A stretch of DNA of 64,000 nucleotides from Rhizobium sp. R711 (lineage in GTDB: Bacteria > Pseudomonadota > Alphaproteobacteria > Rhizobiales > Rhizobiaceae), in NCBI RefSeq assembly GCF_002211365.1, contig NZ_LOKZ01000008.1, positions 1 through 64,000 of the forward strand. The letters run 5' to 3'. The notes below the pieces were generated by a model, which was not told the origin of the DNA, ran no database searches, and worked only from the letters and a program-made list of their open reading frames with translations. Positions 27,238-36,056 of the stretch are shown here, one piece after another (the first letter of the stretch is position 1; each line of letters opens with the position of its first letter). The translations under genes were made by a program, and so were the position numbers.

Positions 27238-28649
27238 AGCTTGTATGCCTTCTTTGCGTTTCCATAAGAGAGTTCGCCGGCGACGATCTCGGCTTCCTTG
27301 CGCGACATGCGGTGTTCGCTCACGAACTGCGCCAGGAACCGGCAGACTTCGCGGCGCCAGACATCGTGGCGGGCCGGGATCGACAGAAGCGCGCGCGTAT
27401 CGTCGTTGAAGCCCGCCAGATTGGCGAATCCCGCCGTCTCGACCACCTGATCGAGATAGCGGCGGATGCCGTTCGGGCTGTCGTGGAACCACCAGGGCGG
27501 ACCGATCATCAGGCATGGCCAATGGCCGGCCATCGGCGCCAACTCGCGCGCATAGCTCGTCTCGTCGAGCGTGAACAGTAGCACGCGCAGGCCCGGCGCA
27601 TGACCGTATTTTGCGAGCATGGCGGAAAGTCCGCCAACCCAATCGGTCGGTGTCGGGATATCCGCACCCATGTTCGGACCGCGGGTCTGGAACAGTTCGC
27701 GATCGGTGTTGCGGCGCGACCCGGCATGGATCTGCATCGTCATGCCGTCTTCGGCCGAAAGCCCGGCCATCTCGGTCAGCATCTGGCCACGGAAAAGCTC
27801 CGCTTCGTCGGCGCTCAGCGTGCCCTTGTACGCCTTGTCGAGCAGGCGCTGCTTGTCGGCCAGCGGCAGGTCCGCGGTGAAGGCCGTCGGGACCCCATGG
27901 TCGGTGGCGGTCGCGCCGAATTGGCGGAAATAGGCACGGCGCTTGCGGTGGGCATCGATCAGCCCACCCCACTTCGTCACGTCGCAATCGGTCAATTCGC
28001 CGAGCCGAACGAGGTTTTCGCGGAAGCCGACGGCATCCGGGTCGGTGACGCTGTCTGGCCGATAGGTGGTACGGACGCGGCCGATCCAGCCGTCTTGCGC
28101 CATCTTCTGGTGGTGCACCAGCGGGTCGAGCGCGCCTTCGGTCGTCGCGATCGTCTCGATATCGAAACGCCTGTGCAGGGCACGCGGGCGGAATTCCGGC
28201 AGCGCCAGCTGAGCATTGATATGGTCGTAAAGCGCATCCGCATTTTCAGGCGTTAGCGGCTCTTCGCAGCCGAGAACGGCCGACATCGCGTGATCAACCC
28301 AGAGGCTGGAGGGCGTGCCGCGGAAGAGATGGTACTGCGCGGCGAAAGCGCGCCAGATGTCGCGTCCCTTGGCGACCGGCTTGCCGTCGAGGCGCGGAAC
28401 GCCGAGATCATCGAGCTTGACGCCGACGCTATGCAACATACGGAAGAGATAGTGATCCGGAATGACGAGCAGCGAGGAGGCATCCTCGAACGGCTTGTCG
28501 TCGGCAAACCATGACGGCTCGGTATGCCCGTGCGGGCTTACGATCGGCAGCGCGCGAACCATCTCGTAAAGATCCCGCGCGATCGTGCGTGTTGCCGGAT
28601 CGGCCGGAAAGAGCCGGTCCGGATGAAGAAAGCCGTTTCCAACATCCAT
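27234..28649 (-). CDS. uxaC: Glucuronate isomerase
   Basis: 471 residues matching UxaC. The N-terminus has the metal-binding IVSPHGHTEPSWFADD (about residues 34-49). Other family marks include GTPSSLWVDHAMSAVLG, the WGGLIDAHRKRRAYF region and a C-terminal LSIPARHDVWRREVCRFLA. The enzyme interconverts D-glucuronate/D-fructuronate and D-galacturonate/D-tagaturonate in the cytoplasm. AGGAGG stands 8 bases before the ATG. It is first in a two-gene operon whose promoter carries a degenerate copy of the 16-bp repeat found at the importer genes. Confidence 0.95.
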   Translation of the reverse strand: MDVGNGFLHPDRLFPADPATRTIARDLYEMVRALPIVSPHGHTEPSWFADDKPFEDASSLLVIPDHYLFRMLHSVGVKLDDLGVPRLDGKPVAKGRDIWRAFAAQYHLFRGTPSSLWVDHAMSAVLGCEEPLTPENADALYDHINAQLALPEFRPRALHRRFDIETIATTEGALDPLVHHQKMAQDGWIGRVRTTYRPDSVTDPDAVGFRENLVRLGELTDCDVTKWGGLIDAHRKRRAYFRQFGATATDHGVPTAFTADLPLADKQRLLDKAYKGTLSADEAELFRGQMLTEMAGLSAEDGMTMQIHAGSRRNTDRELFQTRGPNMGADIPTPTDWVGGLSAMLAKYGHAPGLRVLLFTLDETSYARELAPMAGHWPCLMIGPPWWFHDSPNGIRRYLDQVVETAGFANLAGFNDDTRALLSIPARHDVWRREVCRFLAQFVSEHRMSRKEAEIVAGELSYGNAKKAYKL

Positions 28650-28710
28650 CTAGAATTCCTCCTGAGAGCTATCGGCCTACCCCACAAGACGGAACGCGGC
28701 AAGGGCTTTT

Positions 28711-28755
28711 AGTAACCAAACAGTTCGCTTTTGCGAATCGCTCCGTTCAACCCTC
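28711..28755 (-). promoter_or_regulatory. uxaC promoter with degenerate 16-bp operator
   Basis: On the minus strand TTGAAC is followed by a 17-bp spacer and CGAACT. The 16-bp element GTAACCAAACAGTTCG (28712-28727, plus-strand reading) covers that -10. Its left half GTAACCAA is identical to the site at 16724; the right half has diverged. Confidence 0.5.
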
Positions 28756-28830
28756 GAAACGATTGACCGCGCGAACTATTTCCGCTTTTCAGATGCGGAC
28801 GAAATTGGCCGCTTGCGGCAAGGAGGTTCC

Positions 28831-29040
28831 ATGTCCGAAGAGACAAGCCGCGTGACGAAGCTCGAGGAAATCGTCGCTCACCAGGCAAAGACGATCGAAG
28901 AGTTGTCCGACCAGCTGGCCGAACAATGGAAGGTCGTTGAGCAAACGCGCGCCAAGCTCGATAGGCTGACGGAGCGGTTTTTGTCGCTTGAGGAGCGATC
29001 GCTGGAAGCCCCGGCAATTACACGGCCGCCGCACTACTAA
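28831..29040 (+). CDS. slyX: SlyX family protein
   Basis: 69 residues. A coiled-coil-like N-terminal half (VTKLEEIVAHQAKTIEELSD) is followed by the SlyX ending LEERSLEAPAITRPPHY, with the conserved PPHY terminus. The molecular function of SlyX is not established. The start at 28831 has AGGAGG six bases upstream; an in-frame ATG at 28813 is upstream of that site. Confidence 0.9.
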   Translation: MSEETSRVTKLEEIVAHQAKTIEELSDQLAEQWKVVEQTRAKLDRLTERFLSLEERSLEAPAITRPPHY

Positions 29041-29158
29041 GCAAAGCTCCCACCCTTGTTCTTGGCAGCCGGAATGCCTATTAAAAGGGGCGTGAGGACG
29101 ACCTCCCCCTCCATGGGCATCAACTCGGGACGACCCGAATATTCCCATTGGGGTAATC

Positions 29159-29596
29159 ATGCGGAAGACCGCGGATCGTATCCGTCACGCCATCAGCTTC
29201 GAAATCATCGGATTAGCGCTCGTCACGCCGCTCGGGGCACTCGCCTTCGGCATGCCCATGGCCGATATCGGCGTGGTCGGCGTTGCCGGCGCGACGCTGG
29301 CGACGGTTTGGAACTACATCTACAATCTCGGCTTCGATCACCTGATTAAGCGTCTGACCGGCGGCACGCAAAAGAGTGTCGCAATGCGCCTGTTGCATGC
29401 CGTGATGTTCGAGACGGGATTGCTTTTGGCGCTTCTGCCGATGATCGCCTGGTACCTTGGGATCAGTGTCGTTCAAGCGCTGATGATGGACGTATCCTTC
29501 GCGCTTTTCTATGTGGTCTACGCCTTCGTCTTCAACTGGGCCTATGACCGGGTCTTCCCGCTGCCGGACTGGCAGCCAGCCGCCGAGGAATCATAG
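29159..29596 (+). CDS. PACE-family multidrug (biocide) efflux transporter
   Basis: 145 residues with four hydrophobic segments arranged as two tandem bacterial-transmembrane-pair units. The first starts RIRHAISFEIIGLALVTPLG, and the second starts RLLHAVMFETGLLLALLPM. Each begins with the family pattern RxxHAxxFExxxL and ends with a WNYIYN or FNWAYD motif. PACE proteins such as AceI export chlorhexidine or short diamines by proton exchange. The inner-membrane location follows from the segments; the substrate here is not known. Confidence 0.9.
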   Translation: MRKTADRIRHAISFEIIGLALVTPLGALAFGMPMADIGVVGVAGATLATVWNYIYNLGFDHLIKRLTGGTQKSVAMRLLHAVMFETGLLLALLPMIAWYLGISVVQALMMDVSFALFYVVYAFVFNWAYDRVFPLPDWQPAAEES

Positions 29597-29619
29597 GCCC
29601 GTTTTGCTGGCCAAAAGAA

Positions 29620-29649
29620 AACGGGACCGCCGTTGCCAGCGATCCCGTT
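29620..29649. terminator. Bidirectional terminator between PACE gene and gabD
   Basis: AACGGGA (29620-29626) and TCCCGTT (29643-29649) form a stem around a 16-nt internal segment. AAAAGAAA lies on the left and GATTTT on the right, so T-rich tails exist in both directions. Confidence 0.65.
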
Positions 29650-29677
29650 GATTTTCAAGGCGTGAGCGATCCAGCGA

Positions 29678-31159
29678 TCAGACATTGCCCATGCAGAGAT
29701 ATTTCATCTCGAGATAGTCGTCGGCGCCGTGACGCGAGCCTTCGCGGCCAAGGCCGGATTGCTTGATGCCTCCGAATGGCGCCGTTTCCGCCGACATCAG
29801 GCCAGTGTTGATGCCGACCATGCCGTATTCCAGCGCCTCGGCGACACGCCAGACCTTCTTCAGGTCGCCGGCGAAGAAGTAGGCGGCGAGGCCAAACTCG
29901 GTGTCGTTGGCCTGCGCGATCACATCTTCCACAGTATCGAAACGGAAGAGCGGGGCGACCGGACCGAAGGTCTCTTCGCGCGCGACCGTCATCTCGCGGG
30001 TAACACCGGTGAGCACTGTTGGCGTGAAGAAGGTGCCTGCACCCTCGATGCGCTTGCCGCCCGTGACGATCCTCGCGCCCTTCGACACCGCATCCGCGAC
30101 GTGGCTTTCCACCTTCGCCAGTCCCTGCTCATCGATCAACGGGCCGATCGTCACGCCAGCCTTGAAGCCGTCGCCGACGGACATTTCTCCCACCTTCGCG
30201 GCGAGCTTGGCGGCAAAGGCATCGTAGACGCCGGATTGCACGTAGAGGCGGTTGGCGCAGACACAGGTCTGGCCGGCATTGCGGTACTTCGACGCCAGAG
30301 CGCCTTCGACTGCAGCGTCGAGATCCGCATCGTCGAAGACGATGAAGGGCGCATTGCCGCCGAGTTCGAGGCTGATCTTCTTGATCTGATCGGCGCACTG
30401 GCGCATCAGGATGCGGCCAACCTCCGTCGAGCCGGTGAAGCTGATCTTTCGCACCTTGTCGTTGCCACAGAGTTCCTTGCCGATCGCCGGGCCGTCTTCG
30501 CCAACGATGACGTTAAAGACGCCGGCGGGAATACCAGCCTGCTCGGCGAGAACGGCAAGCGCCAGCGCCGACAGCGGCGTCTGTTCGGCCGGCTTGGAAA
30601 CGACGGTGCAGCCAACGGCGAGCGCCGGAGCGATCTTGCGGGTGATCATCGCGGCCGGGAAATTCCAGGGCGTGATGGTGCCAACGACACCAACGGGCTG
30701 CTTGATGACGATCATGCGCTTGTCGTTCGAGGGCGCGGGGATCGTTTCGCCATAGATACGCTTGGCTTCCTCCGCATACCATTCGACATAGGCTGCGGCG
30801 TAAAGAATTTCGCCGCGAGCCTCCGCGAAGGGCTTGCCCATTTCAGCCGTCAGGATCGCCGCCAGCTCGTCGGCATGGGCGACCATCAGATCGAACCACT
30901 TACGCAGGATTCCGGCGCGTTCCTTGGCGGGACGGGCCGCCCAGGCCGGCTGCGCGGCATAGGCGGCATCGATTGCTTCCCGCGTTTCGGCAGCGCCCAT
31001 GTCGGGCAATGAGGCGAGAACCTCACCGGTAGCAGGATTGAGGACGTCGAAGGTCTTGGTCGCCCCACCAGCCGTCCAGATACCGTTAATGTAACCGGCG
31101 TCGCGCAGGAAAGGCGAGGAGAAGGAAACGTGTTTTGTCAGTGCAGTCGTGAATGCCAT
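29678..31159 (-). CDS. gabD: NAD(P)-dependent succinate-semialdehyde dehydrogenase
   Basis: 493 residues of the aldehyde dehydrogenase superfamily. The catalytic Cys is in AGQTCVCANRL, the general-base Glu in SLELGGNAP, and the coenzyme Asn in TPWNFPAAMITRK. The active-site CVC arrangement and the C-terminal KQSGLGREGSRHG match GabD, which oxidises succinate semialdehyde to succinate. It follows gabT on the same strand after 32 bases, so the two steps of GABA breakdown are encoded together. Confidence 0.95.
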   Translation of the reverse strand: MAFTTALTKHVSFSSPFLRDAGYINGIWTAGGATKTFDVLNPATGEVLASLPDMGAAETREAIDAAYAAQPAWAARPAKERAGILRKWFDLMVAHADELAAILTAEMGKPFAEARGEILYAAAYVEWYAEEAKRIYGETIPAPSNDKRMIVIKQPVGVVGTITPWNFPAAMITRKIAPALAVGCTVVSKPAEQTPLSALALAVLAEQAGIPAGVFNVIVGEDGPAIGKELCGNDKVRKISFTGSTEVGRILMRQCADQIKKISLELGGNAPFIVFDDADLDAAVEGALASKYRNAGQTCVCANRLYVQSGVYDAFAAKLAAKVGEMSVGDGFKAGVTIGPLIDEQGLAKVESHVADAVSKGARIVTGGKRIEGAGTFFTPTVLTGVTREMTVAREETFGPVAPLFRFDTVEDVIAQANDTEFGLAAYFFAGDLKKVWRVAEALEYGMVGINTGLMSAETAPFGGIKQSGLGREGSRHGADDYLEMKYLCMGNV

Positions 31160-31191
31160 GTCATGTAACTCCAGGCAAAGAGGTTATCGCC

Positions 31192-32469
31192 TTACTTGCC
31201 GCTTGCCTCGAGGATCGAGGCTTCCAGAATGTCGAGCGCTTCGCCGAATACGCTGTCCTGAATCGTGATCGGGGCGAGGAAACGGATGACGTTTCCGTGC
31301 ACACCGCAGGTCAGAAGGATCAGGCCCTTCTCCAGCGCGATCAGGCGCACCTTGTTGGCGAATTCGGCGCTCGGCAGCTTCGTCGTCTTGTCGTTGAATT
31401 CGACGGCGTTCATGAAGCCCGGACCGCGGATGTCGACGATCTCGGGCGCTCTTTCGCGAAGCGATTCCAGTCGCTGCTTGAGCCGGCTGCCAAGCTGATT
31501 GGCACGGTTGCAGAGATCCTCATCCTTGATGACGTCAAGAACCGCATGAGCGGCCGCGATGCCGAGCGGATTGCCGCCATAGGTGCCGCCAAGACCGCCC
31601 GGTCCCGGCGCATCCATGATCTCGGCGCGACCGGTGACGGCTGCGAGCGGGAAGCCGCCGGCGAGGCTCTTGGCCATTGTCATCATGTCGGGCGCGACCT
31701 CGTGATGATCCATCGCAAACAGCTTGCCGGTCCGGGCAAAGCCGGTCTGGACCTCATCGGCGATCAGCAGGATGCCATGCTGGTCGCAGATCTCGCGCAG
31801 CGCCTTCATGAAGGAGGCCGGCGCCGAGTAGAAACCACCCTCGCCCTGGACCGGCTCGATGATGATGGCGGCGACGCGCTGCGGATCGACATCGGCGGCA
31901 AACAGCTTCTTCAGCGCGCCGAGCGACTGATCCGGCGTCACGCCATGGAGTTCGACCGGGAACGGAACGTGGAAGACATCGCCCGGCATTGCGCCGAAAC
32001 CGACCTTGTAGGGAACGACCTTGCCTGTCAGCGCCATGCCCATGAAGGTGCGGCCATGGAACCCGCCGCCAAAGGCGATGACGGCGGAGCGACCGGTCGC
32101 GGCACGCGCGATTTTCACGGCATTCTCGACGGCTTCGGCGCCCGTCGTGACGAAGATCGTCTTCTTCTCGAAATTGCCGGGCGTCAGCGCATTCAGGCGC
32201 TCGGCAAGATGTACGTAGTTTTCGTAGGGGACGACCTGATGGCAGGTATGGGTGAAGTGATCGAGCTGTTCCTTGACGGCAGCGATCACGCGCGGGTGGC
32301 GATGACCGGTGTTGAGAACGGCGATACCTGCCGCGAAATCGATATAGCGGCGACCTTCCTTGTCCCAGATTTCGGCGTTCTCTGCGCGATCGGCATAGAT
32401 CTGCGTGGTCATGCCAACGCCGCGCGAAATGGCAGCATTCTTCCGGTCTGTAAGAGTGGTCGCGGTCAT
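31192..32469 (-). CDS. gabT: 4-aminobutyrate-2-oxoglutarate aminotransferase
   Basis: 425 residues of the class III (fold type I) PLP aminotransferases. Family marks are the PLP-phosphate region TGAEAVENAVKIAR, LIADEVQTGFARTGK with the PLP-ring Asp, and TMAKSLAGGFPLAAV with the Schiff-base Lys. The start at 32469 has AGGA eight bases upstream. An in-frame ATG at 32514 lies in the presumed operator. It forms an operon with gabD and is divergent from a MerR-XRE-cupin regulator. Confidence 0.95.
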   Translation of the reverse strand: MTATTLTDRKNAAISRGVGMTTQIYADRAENAEIWDKEGRRYIDFAAGIAVLNTGHRHPRVIAAVKEQLDHFTHTCHQVVPYENYVHLAERLNALTPGNFEKKTIFVTTGAEAVENAVKIARAATGRSAVIAFGGGFHGRTFMGMALTGKVVPYKVGFGAMPGDVFHVPFPVELHGVTPDQSLGALKKLFAADVDPQRVAAIIIEPVQGEGGFYSAPASFMKALREICDQHGILLIADEVQTGFARTGKLFAMDHHEVAPDMMTMAKSLAGGFPLAAVTGRAEIMDAPGPGGLGGTYGGNPLGIAAAHAVLDVIKDEDLCNRANQLGSRLKQRLESLRERAPEIVDIRGPGFMNAVEFNDKTTKLPSAEFANKVRLIALEKGLILLTCGVHGNVIRFLAPITIQDSVFGEALDILEASILEASGK

Positions 32470-32507
32470 CGGTGCGTTCCTGCGCTTTGGAATGAGTTGA
32501 AAACGAT

Positions 32508-32526
32508 CTTGCATAACTTCTGCAAG
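32508..32526. promoter_or_regulatory. Candidate operator between gabT and its divergent regulator
   Basis: CTTGCA-N7-TGCAAG is a perfect inverted repeat in the intergenic region, and CCTGCAAGAAAGCAAG repeats the half-site about 27 bases further on. It is a plausible binding site for the regulator at 32673. Confidence 0.5.
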
Positions 32527-32672
32527 ATATGTACAAAACTCCTACATTTTTCCTGCAAGAAAGCAAGCGGCATTTTCCGCTTCAAACCGTCGCCGTTTTC
32601 GGCGATGGTCGACTCAAGAAACGAAGGCCGGAGAGGCCTCAAGAAGACAAACGAACCGGGAATATTTGGCTT

Positions 32673-33479
32673 ATGAACAATGGGACGCCCGTGCGCTACA
32701 AGGTAGCGGAGGCGGCAAAATCGGCGGGCGTTTCCGCATCCACCTTGCGTCTTTGGGAAAGCCAGGGGCTTGTCGTTCCGGACCGCTCGGACACCGGACA
32801 CCGGCAATACAGCACCGAAGACGTCGCGCGAATCAAGAAGATAGCCTGGTATCGAACCGAGCGCGGACTCAATCCGGCGGCCATTCGCGAGGCGCTGGAA
32901 AGCGAGGAACCGTCGGAAAGCTCGGAAACAGCGGACTCTTCGGATCTCGGACGGCGGCTGCGCAGCCTGCGCCATGGCGCGGGTAAGACGCTGGATCAGG
33001 TCGCGGGCGACATCGGCCTTGCTGCCTCGACGCTGTCGACTCTGGAGCGCACGTCCCAGGGGGTGAGCTTCAAGACGCTGCACGACCTCGCCGAATATTA
33101 CGGCACCACGGTTTCTCGCCTGTCCGGGGAGGAACGCGACGACGTGCCTGCGGTCGTTCGTGCCGGCGCCTGGCGCACATGGCCGGAAACGACGCCCGGT
33201 GTTACCGTCCAGCTTCTGGCCGAAGGGCGCACGATGATGGATTGCCACCGTTTCGTGCTCGCGCCCGGCGCGGCAAGCGAAGGCGCCTATCGCCACGAGG
33301 GCGAGGAGTTTATGCACGTGCTCTCCGGGCGGCTGGAACTGGTGCTGGATTCCGATCAATTCTTCGACCTTGGGCCGGGCGATTCGCTCTACTTCGAGAG
33401 CCGCCGCTACCATTCCTGGCGCAACCGTCACGACGGCGAAACTATCGTCCTCTGGATCAATACGCCGCCGACATTCTGA
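32673..33479 (+). CDS. Three-domain regulator: MerR helix-turn-helix, XRE helix-turn-helix, cupin
   Basis: 268 residues. Residues 7-76 are a MerR-type winged helix (KVAEAAKSAGVSASTLRLWE, then TGHRQYSTEDVARI). An acidic serine-rich linker (76-91) follows. Residues 92-150 are an XRE/Cro-type domain (LDQVAGDIGLAASTLSTLER), and residues 188-264 form a cupin (HRFVLAPGA, HEGEEFMHVLSGRLEL, LGPGDSLYF). XRE-cupin regulators commonly sense small metabolites through the cupin; an added MerR domain is less usual. It is divergent from gabT-gabD and probably regulates GABA use. The ATG at 32673 is chosen because homology begins there. Confidence 0.88.
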   Translation: MNNGTPVRYKVAEAAKSAGVSASTLRLWESQGLVVPDRSDTGHRQYSTEDVARIKKIAWYRTERGLNPAAIREALESEEPSESSETADSSDLGRRLRSLRHGAGKTLDQVAGDIGLAASTLSTLERTSQGVSFKTLHDLAEYYGTTVSRLSGEERDDVPAVVRAGAWRTWPETTPGVTVQLLAEGRTMMDCHRFVLAPGAASEGAYRHEGEEFMHVLSGRLELVLDSDQFFDLGPGDSLYFESRRYHSWRNRHDGETIVLWINTPPTF

Positions 33480-33554
33480 AACCTTGGCGGTATCGTCTGC
33501 GGTGACTTTGCGCTATAGCGCCACAAGTGACAGTTTGAGTGAGAGACGAGATCG

Positions 33555-34181
33555 ATGGCAGCCACCATACGTTACCATGAAGGTGATATCTCCGCGGCGG
33601 ATGCTGCGCGCTACACCGGAGCCATTGCGATCGATACCGAAACGCTCGGCCTCGTGCCGCGCCGGGACAGGCTTTGCGTCGTCCAACTCTCGCCGGGCGA
33701 CGGTTCGGCTGATGTCATCCGCATCGCTGCCGGCCAGAAAGACGCACCGAACCTGGTTGCGATGCTGGCGGATCCTTCCCGCCAGAAGATCTTCCACTAC
33801 GGCCGCTTCGACATCGCGGTTCTGTTCCATACGTTCGGAGTCACCGCCCAGCCGGTGTTCTGCACGAAGATTGCCTCGCGCCTTTGCCGCACCTACACCG
33901 ATCGGCACGGCCTCAAGGATAATCTCAAGGAAATGCTTGAGGTCGATATTTCCAAGGCGCAGCAGTCTTCCGACTGGGCGGCAGCAACTCTGTCGCAAGC
34001 CCAGCTGGAGTACGCCGCCTCCGACGTCCTCTACCTGCATGCGTTGCGTGACAAGCTGACTGAACGGCTGGTGCGCGACGGCCGCATGGATCACGCCAAT
34101 GCCTGCTTCCAATTCCTTCCGACACGGGCCAAGCTCGACCTGCTCGGCTGGGAAGAAGCCGACATCTTCGCGCATAGCTGA
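33555..34181 (+). CDS. Ribonuclease D-like 3'-5' exonuclease
   Basis: 208 residues forming a single DEDDy exonuclease domain. Exo I is AIDTETLGL (Asp27, Glu29), Exo II is in HYGRFDIAVLF, and Exo III is YAASDVLYLH with Tyr and Asp. It lacks the HRDC domains of full-length RNase D, so it is the short form common in alphaproteobacteria. It is expected to trim RNA 3' ends in the cytoplasm. It stands alone after the gabT regulator on the same strand. Confidence 0.9.
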   Translation: MAATIRYHEGDISAADAARYTGAIAIDTETLGLVPRRDRLCVVQLSPGDGSADVIRIAAGQKDAPNLVAMLADPSRQKIFHYGRFDIAVLFHTFGVTAQPVFCTKIASRLCRTYTDRHGLKDNLKEMLEVDISKAQQSSDWAAATLSQAQLEYAASDVLYLHALRDKLTERLVRDGRMDHANACFQFLPTRAKLDLLGWEEADIFAHS

Positions 34182-34415
34182 GACATTTCTGGATTTTGGA
34201 CAGACAGGACCGGGGGTGTGGCCCAACCGCGCACCGGCCATTAGCGATTCGTTAACCGCCGCGTCGTTAAATTGTTTACCAATTTTTATGCATTCGACGG
34301 CGCAATGGAGCGTCACGTCGCGCAGCAAGGAACTGCCGGGGAATGCGACGGGCCGGATGAGCGCGGCCTTCTTGTAACCTGCTTTCATCGCACTTTACGA
34401 AAGAAGGAGCATGAC

Positions 34416-35966
34416 ATGTTGACTCCGGTTCGTGCAGCGTCAAATGCAAGTTTATCTTCCCAGGGGCAGACGGCCGCCGTGAGCACTGACGGCCTCGTGC
34501 GCGCTGCCAGCACCGTTGCTCCGGTCCACCAGATCCAGGGCGCGGATCTTAATTCCTCCGTTGCCGGCAAACTCAACATCCTGCTGCTGGCCGTGCGTGC
34601 ACGCATGGTCGACGCCCTTCTTGATGTCCTCAATGCGACCAGCCAGGTGCTTTCAATCCCGCGGGAGGAAGATGAAACCGATCTGGCCTTTGCCTCCCGT
34701 CTGGCGGCCGCGATTCAGAAATTGCCGTCGGCGAAAATCGAACAGGTAGAGCGTCAGCTTGCAATGCAAGGCCATGCAGTCCCGCTTCGGTTGCTCGCCG
34801 AGGCACTGCGAAACCCGGCCGGACCGGAAGCCGCCCGCATCGCCACCTATCTCGAAACCATTCGTTACAAGGATCGCGATCTGGCTGCCCGCGCCGTCGT
34901 TCGCTCCTACGGCCAGAACGATGCCTCGCCGGTGCGCCAGGAGCAGCGGACCGAAATCAGCATCCATCGGGACAATCTTGCTGACGCGGCGCGGGCTCCG
35001 GTTACGGCGAGGCAGGAGCCGGAAGCTCCGCAACCGCGGACGGCGCTCGTTGCCGCCGCGTATCTCAATGCAGATGGCGAGCCCGTCCAACTCATCAAAG
35101 GATCTGTCTCCACCGACAGGCCAATCGCCGAAGCGGCTGTCGAGGCGACCGGCGAAGAAGCGCTCCCCGAGCTCGGCGAAGTCTTGCTGGAGAGCGTGGC
35201 GTCCAGCGAAAAGGCCGAGGCGGCCCATGAAACCATGCACGCAGACACGAACGGAGCGGTATCCAAGGGCGATCCCATCATTCCGAAGAGTTGGGCGGCG
35301 ATACCTGCGTCCCTGTCGGACGATACAACGAAACTGATCGTGACAATTATTCAGGACCAGGAAACGGAATCACTGCTCGAGGCAGCCGAACCGGATCCGG
35401 CAGTCGAAATCGACATCATCCTCGATGAGACGATCCTGGCCGATCTGCCGGAGGAGTTGACTGCACTGCCTGATCGCGCGCTGCCCCTGCCGGAAGGCAT
35501 GGCACGCCAGTCACCGCTCGTGGCAGAACAGCCGGCAGGCGAAGCAGCTATCGCAACCGCGAAAAAACATCAGGCTCCGGAAGTCCAGGGCCCGCTGATC
35601 GTGCAGCAGGCCATCGACGAAACCTATGTGCCGGTGCTGATGAAGATTGTCGAGGGCGTACCCTACGCGATGCAGCCCTACGAATTCTCAAAGGACAAGG
35701 TTGACGATAGCGGCGCCCGCGAGATGTACCGCGAAGACCACAATGGCGGCGAGCCGTCGGAGCAAGATGCGGAGCAGCACGGCGAACCGTCGGAGGAGGA
35801 AGGAACGGGTCTCGCCACCGACGACGAAGTCGCAGAGGCTCTGACCTCCCGGGAAAGTCAGATCAAGGCGGGAACACCGCCTCACCGACCGGCGCCGCCG
35901 CTGCCGATGGCTGCAAATGCGGACGAGGCCTATATGCTCTACCGGCGCAAGGTCGACTGGGAATAG
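34416..35966 (+). CDS. Unrecognised acidic protein of 516 residues
   Basis: I do not recognise a characterised family. Residues 1-100 look helical and contain LNILLLAVRARMVDALLDVL and LASRLAAAIQKLPSAKIEQV. The long rest is low in aromatic residues and rich in Glu, Asp and Ala, suggesting disorder. The C-terminus has a short ordered-looking segment (VLMKIVEGVPYAMQPYEF) and ends ANADEAYMLYRRKVDWE. No signal peptide or membrane segment is seen. AAGAAGGA precedes the ATG; an in-frame ATG at 34272 has no such site. Codon use looks native and a strong terminator follows, so it is probably expressed. Confidence 0.7.
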   Translation: MLTPVRAASNASLSSQGQTAAVSTDGLVRAASTVAPVHQIQGADLNSSVAGKLNILLLAVRARMVDALLDVLNATSQVLSIPREEDETDLAFASRLAAAIQKLPSAKIEQVERQLAMQGHAVPLRLLAEALRNPAGPEAARIATYLETIRYKDRDLAARAVVRSYGQNDASPVRQEQRTEISIHRDNLADAARAPVTARQEPEAPQPRTALVAAAYLNADGEPVQLIKGSVSTDRPIAEAAVEATGEEALPELGEVLLESVASSEKAEAAHETMHADTNGAVSKGDPIIPKSWAAIPASLSDDTTKLIVTIIQDQETESLLEAAEPDPAVEIDIILDETILADLPEELTALPDRALPLPEGMARQSPLVAEQPAGEAAIATAKKHQAPEVQGPLIVQQAIDETYVPVLMKIVEGVPYAMQPYEFSKDKVDDSGAREMYREDHNGGEPSEQDAEQHGEPSEEEGTGLATDDEVAEALTSRESQIKAGTPPHRPAPPLPMAANADEAYMLYRRKVDWE

Positions 35967-35997
35967 CCAGCCACACTTGCATGGACAGCACAAATGC

Positions 35998-36031
35998 AAA
36001 GAACCCGCCGGATCACTCCGGCGGGTTCTTT
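35998..36031. terminator. Strong bidirectional terminator between the acidic-protein gene and rpsA
   Basis: A perfect 14-bp stem (AAAGAACCCGCCGG and CCGGCGGGTTCTTT) encloses a 6-nt loop. TTTT follows on the plus strand, and an A-rich run lies on the other side. It serves two convergent genes. Confidence 0.88.
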
Positions 36032-36056
36032 TAGTCTTCAAGCCTGAGGCTGACGA

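Noticed and set aside
27238..27987. Upstream extension of the uxuB frame to 27987
   Set aside because: This part overlaps uxaC in another frame; dehydrogenase homology starts at GTG 27237.
34252..34270. Possible CtrA box (TTAA...TTAA) before the acidic-protein gene
   Set aside because: The spacing between the TTAA units is 11 bases, while the CtrA consensus needs 7.
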